Source: Neisseria lactamica
GTDB taxonomy: Bacteria > Pseudomonadota > Gammaproteobacteria > Burkholderiales > Neisseriaceae
Length of the DNA stretch: 14,490 nt
Direction of reading: 5' to 3'
NCBI GenBank assembly: GCA_001067655.1
Contig: JUNU01000249.1
Coordinates: 1 to 14,490, forward strand
In this document: positions 14,441 through 14,490 of the stretch, in pieces
Position numbering within the stretch: position 1 is the first letter of the stretch
How the letters are laid out: each line of letters opens with the position of its first letter
The notes under the pieces: generated by a model
Told to the model about the DNA's origin: nothing
Databases searched by the model: none
The model's input: only the letters and a program-made list of their open reading frames with translations
Position numbers and translations under genes: made by a program

Positions 14441-14490
14441 TATAGTGGATTAAATTTAAATCAGGACAAGGCGACGAAGCCGCAGACAGT
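14441..14490. mobile_element. Correia repeat enclosed element (CREE), left end, cut by window edge
   Basis: From 14441 the sequence starts TATAGTGGATTAAATTTAAA and continues with TCAGGACAAGGCGACGAAGC. This matches, from memory, the terminal inverted repeat and adjoining part of the Correia element, a non-autonomous MITE-like repeat of Neisseria inserted at TA dinucleotides. Its interior and other end are outside the window. CREE ends are known to carry outward promoters. Here, reading leftwards, TTGTCC and a junction TATATT 19 bases later could act toward putP. Confidence 0.8.

Overview
The window is a chromosomal segment from a commensal Neisseria. The main evidence is the DNA uptake sequence (DUS). 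About ten exact copies of AGGTCGTCTGAA lie on both strands, often as inverted pairs behind genes. This 12-mer is the DUS dialect associated with the N. mucosa / N. sicca group rather than the meningococcal form ATGCCGTCTGAA. The encoded Nqr and PutA proteins look typically neisserial, and a Correia-type repeat (CREE) begins at the right edge.

Layout, left to right. (1) A CAT-anticodon tRNA on the minus strand (10-85), most likely the lysidine-modified tRNA-Ile2. (2) A 543-base gap holding a DUS and possible remains of a frameshifted reading frame. (3) A plus-strand membrane protein of the CitMHS_2 / NhaD-like ion transporter class (629-2050), closed by a DUS-pair terminator. (4) A tightly packed plus-strand operon nqrA-nqrB-nqrC-nqrD-nqrE-nqrF (2415-8216) for the six-subunit Na+-translocating NADH:quinone oxidoreductase, closed by a UUCG-loop terminator. 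(5) A 301-base gap with a short hydrophobic reading frame and the putA terminator. (6) On the minus strand, putP (Na+/proline symporter, 13926-12400), followed downstream by putA (proline dehydrogenase / P5C dehydrogenase, 12123-8518), each with its own DUS-hairpin terminator. (7) An AT-rich region upstream of putP with a 19-bp DUS palindrome and the truncated CREE.

Functional picture (inference): most genes here use or make a sodium gradient. Na+-NQR expels Na+ while oxidising NADH. PutP spends the Na+ gradient to import proline. PutA oxidises proline to glutamate, feeding electrons to quinone and producing NADH, which Na+-NQR can use. The transporter at 629 could be a Na+/H+ exchanger, but its substrate cannot be read from sequence. 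No clearly new multi-gene system is visible. The best leads are the missing apbE/nqrM next to nqr, the serine at the expected NqrC flavinylation site, the hairpin in the putA leader, and two unexplained short reading frames in the gaps.
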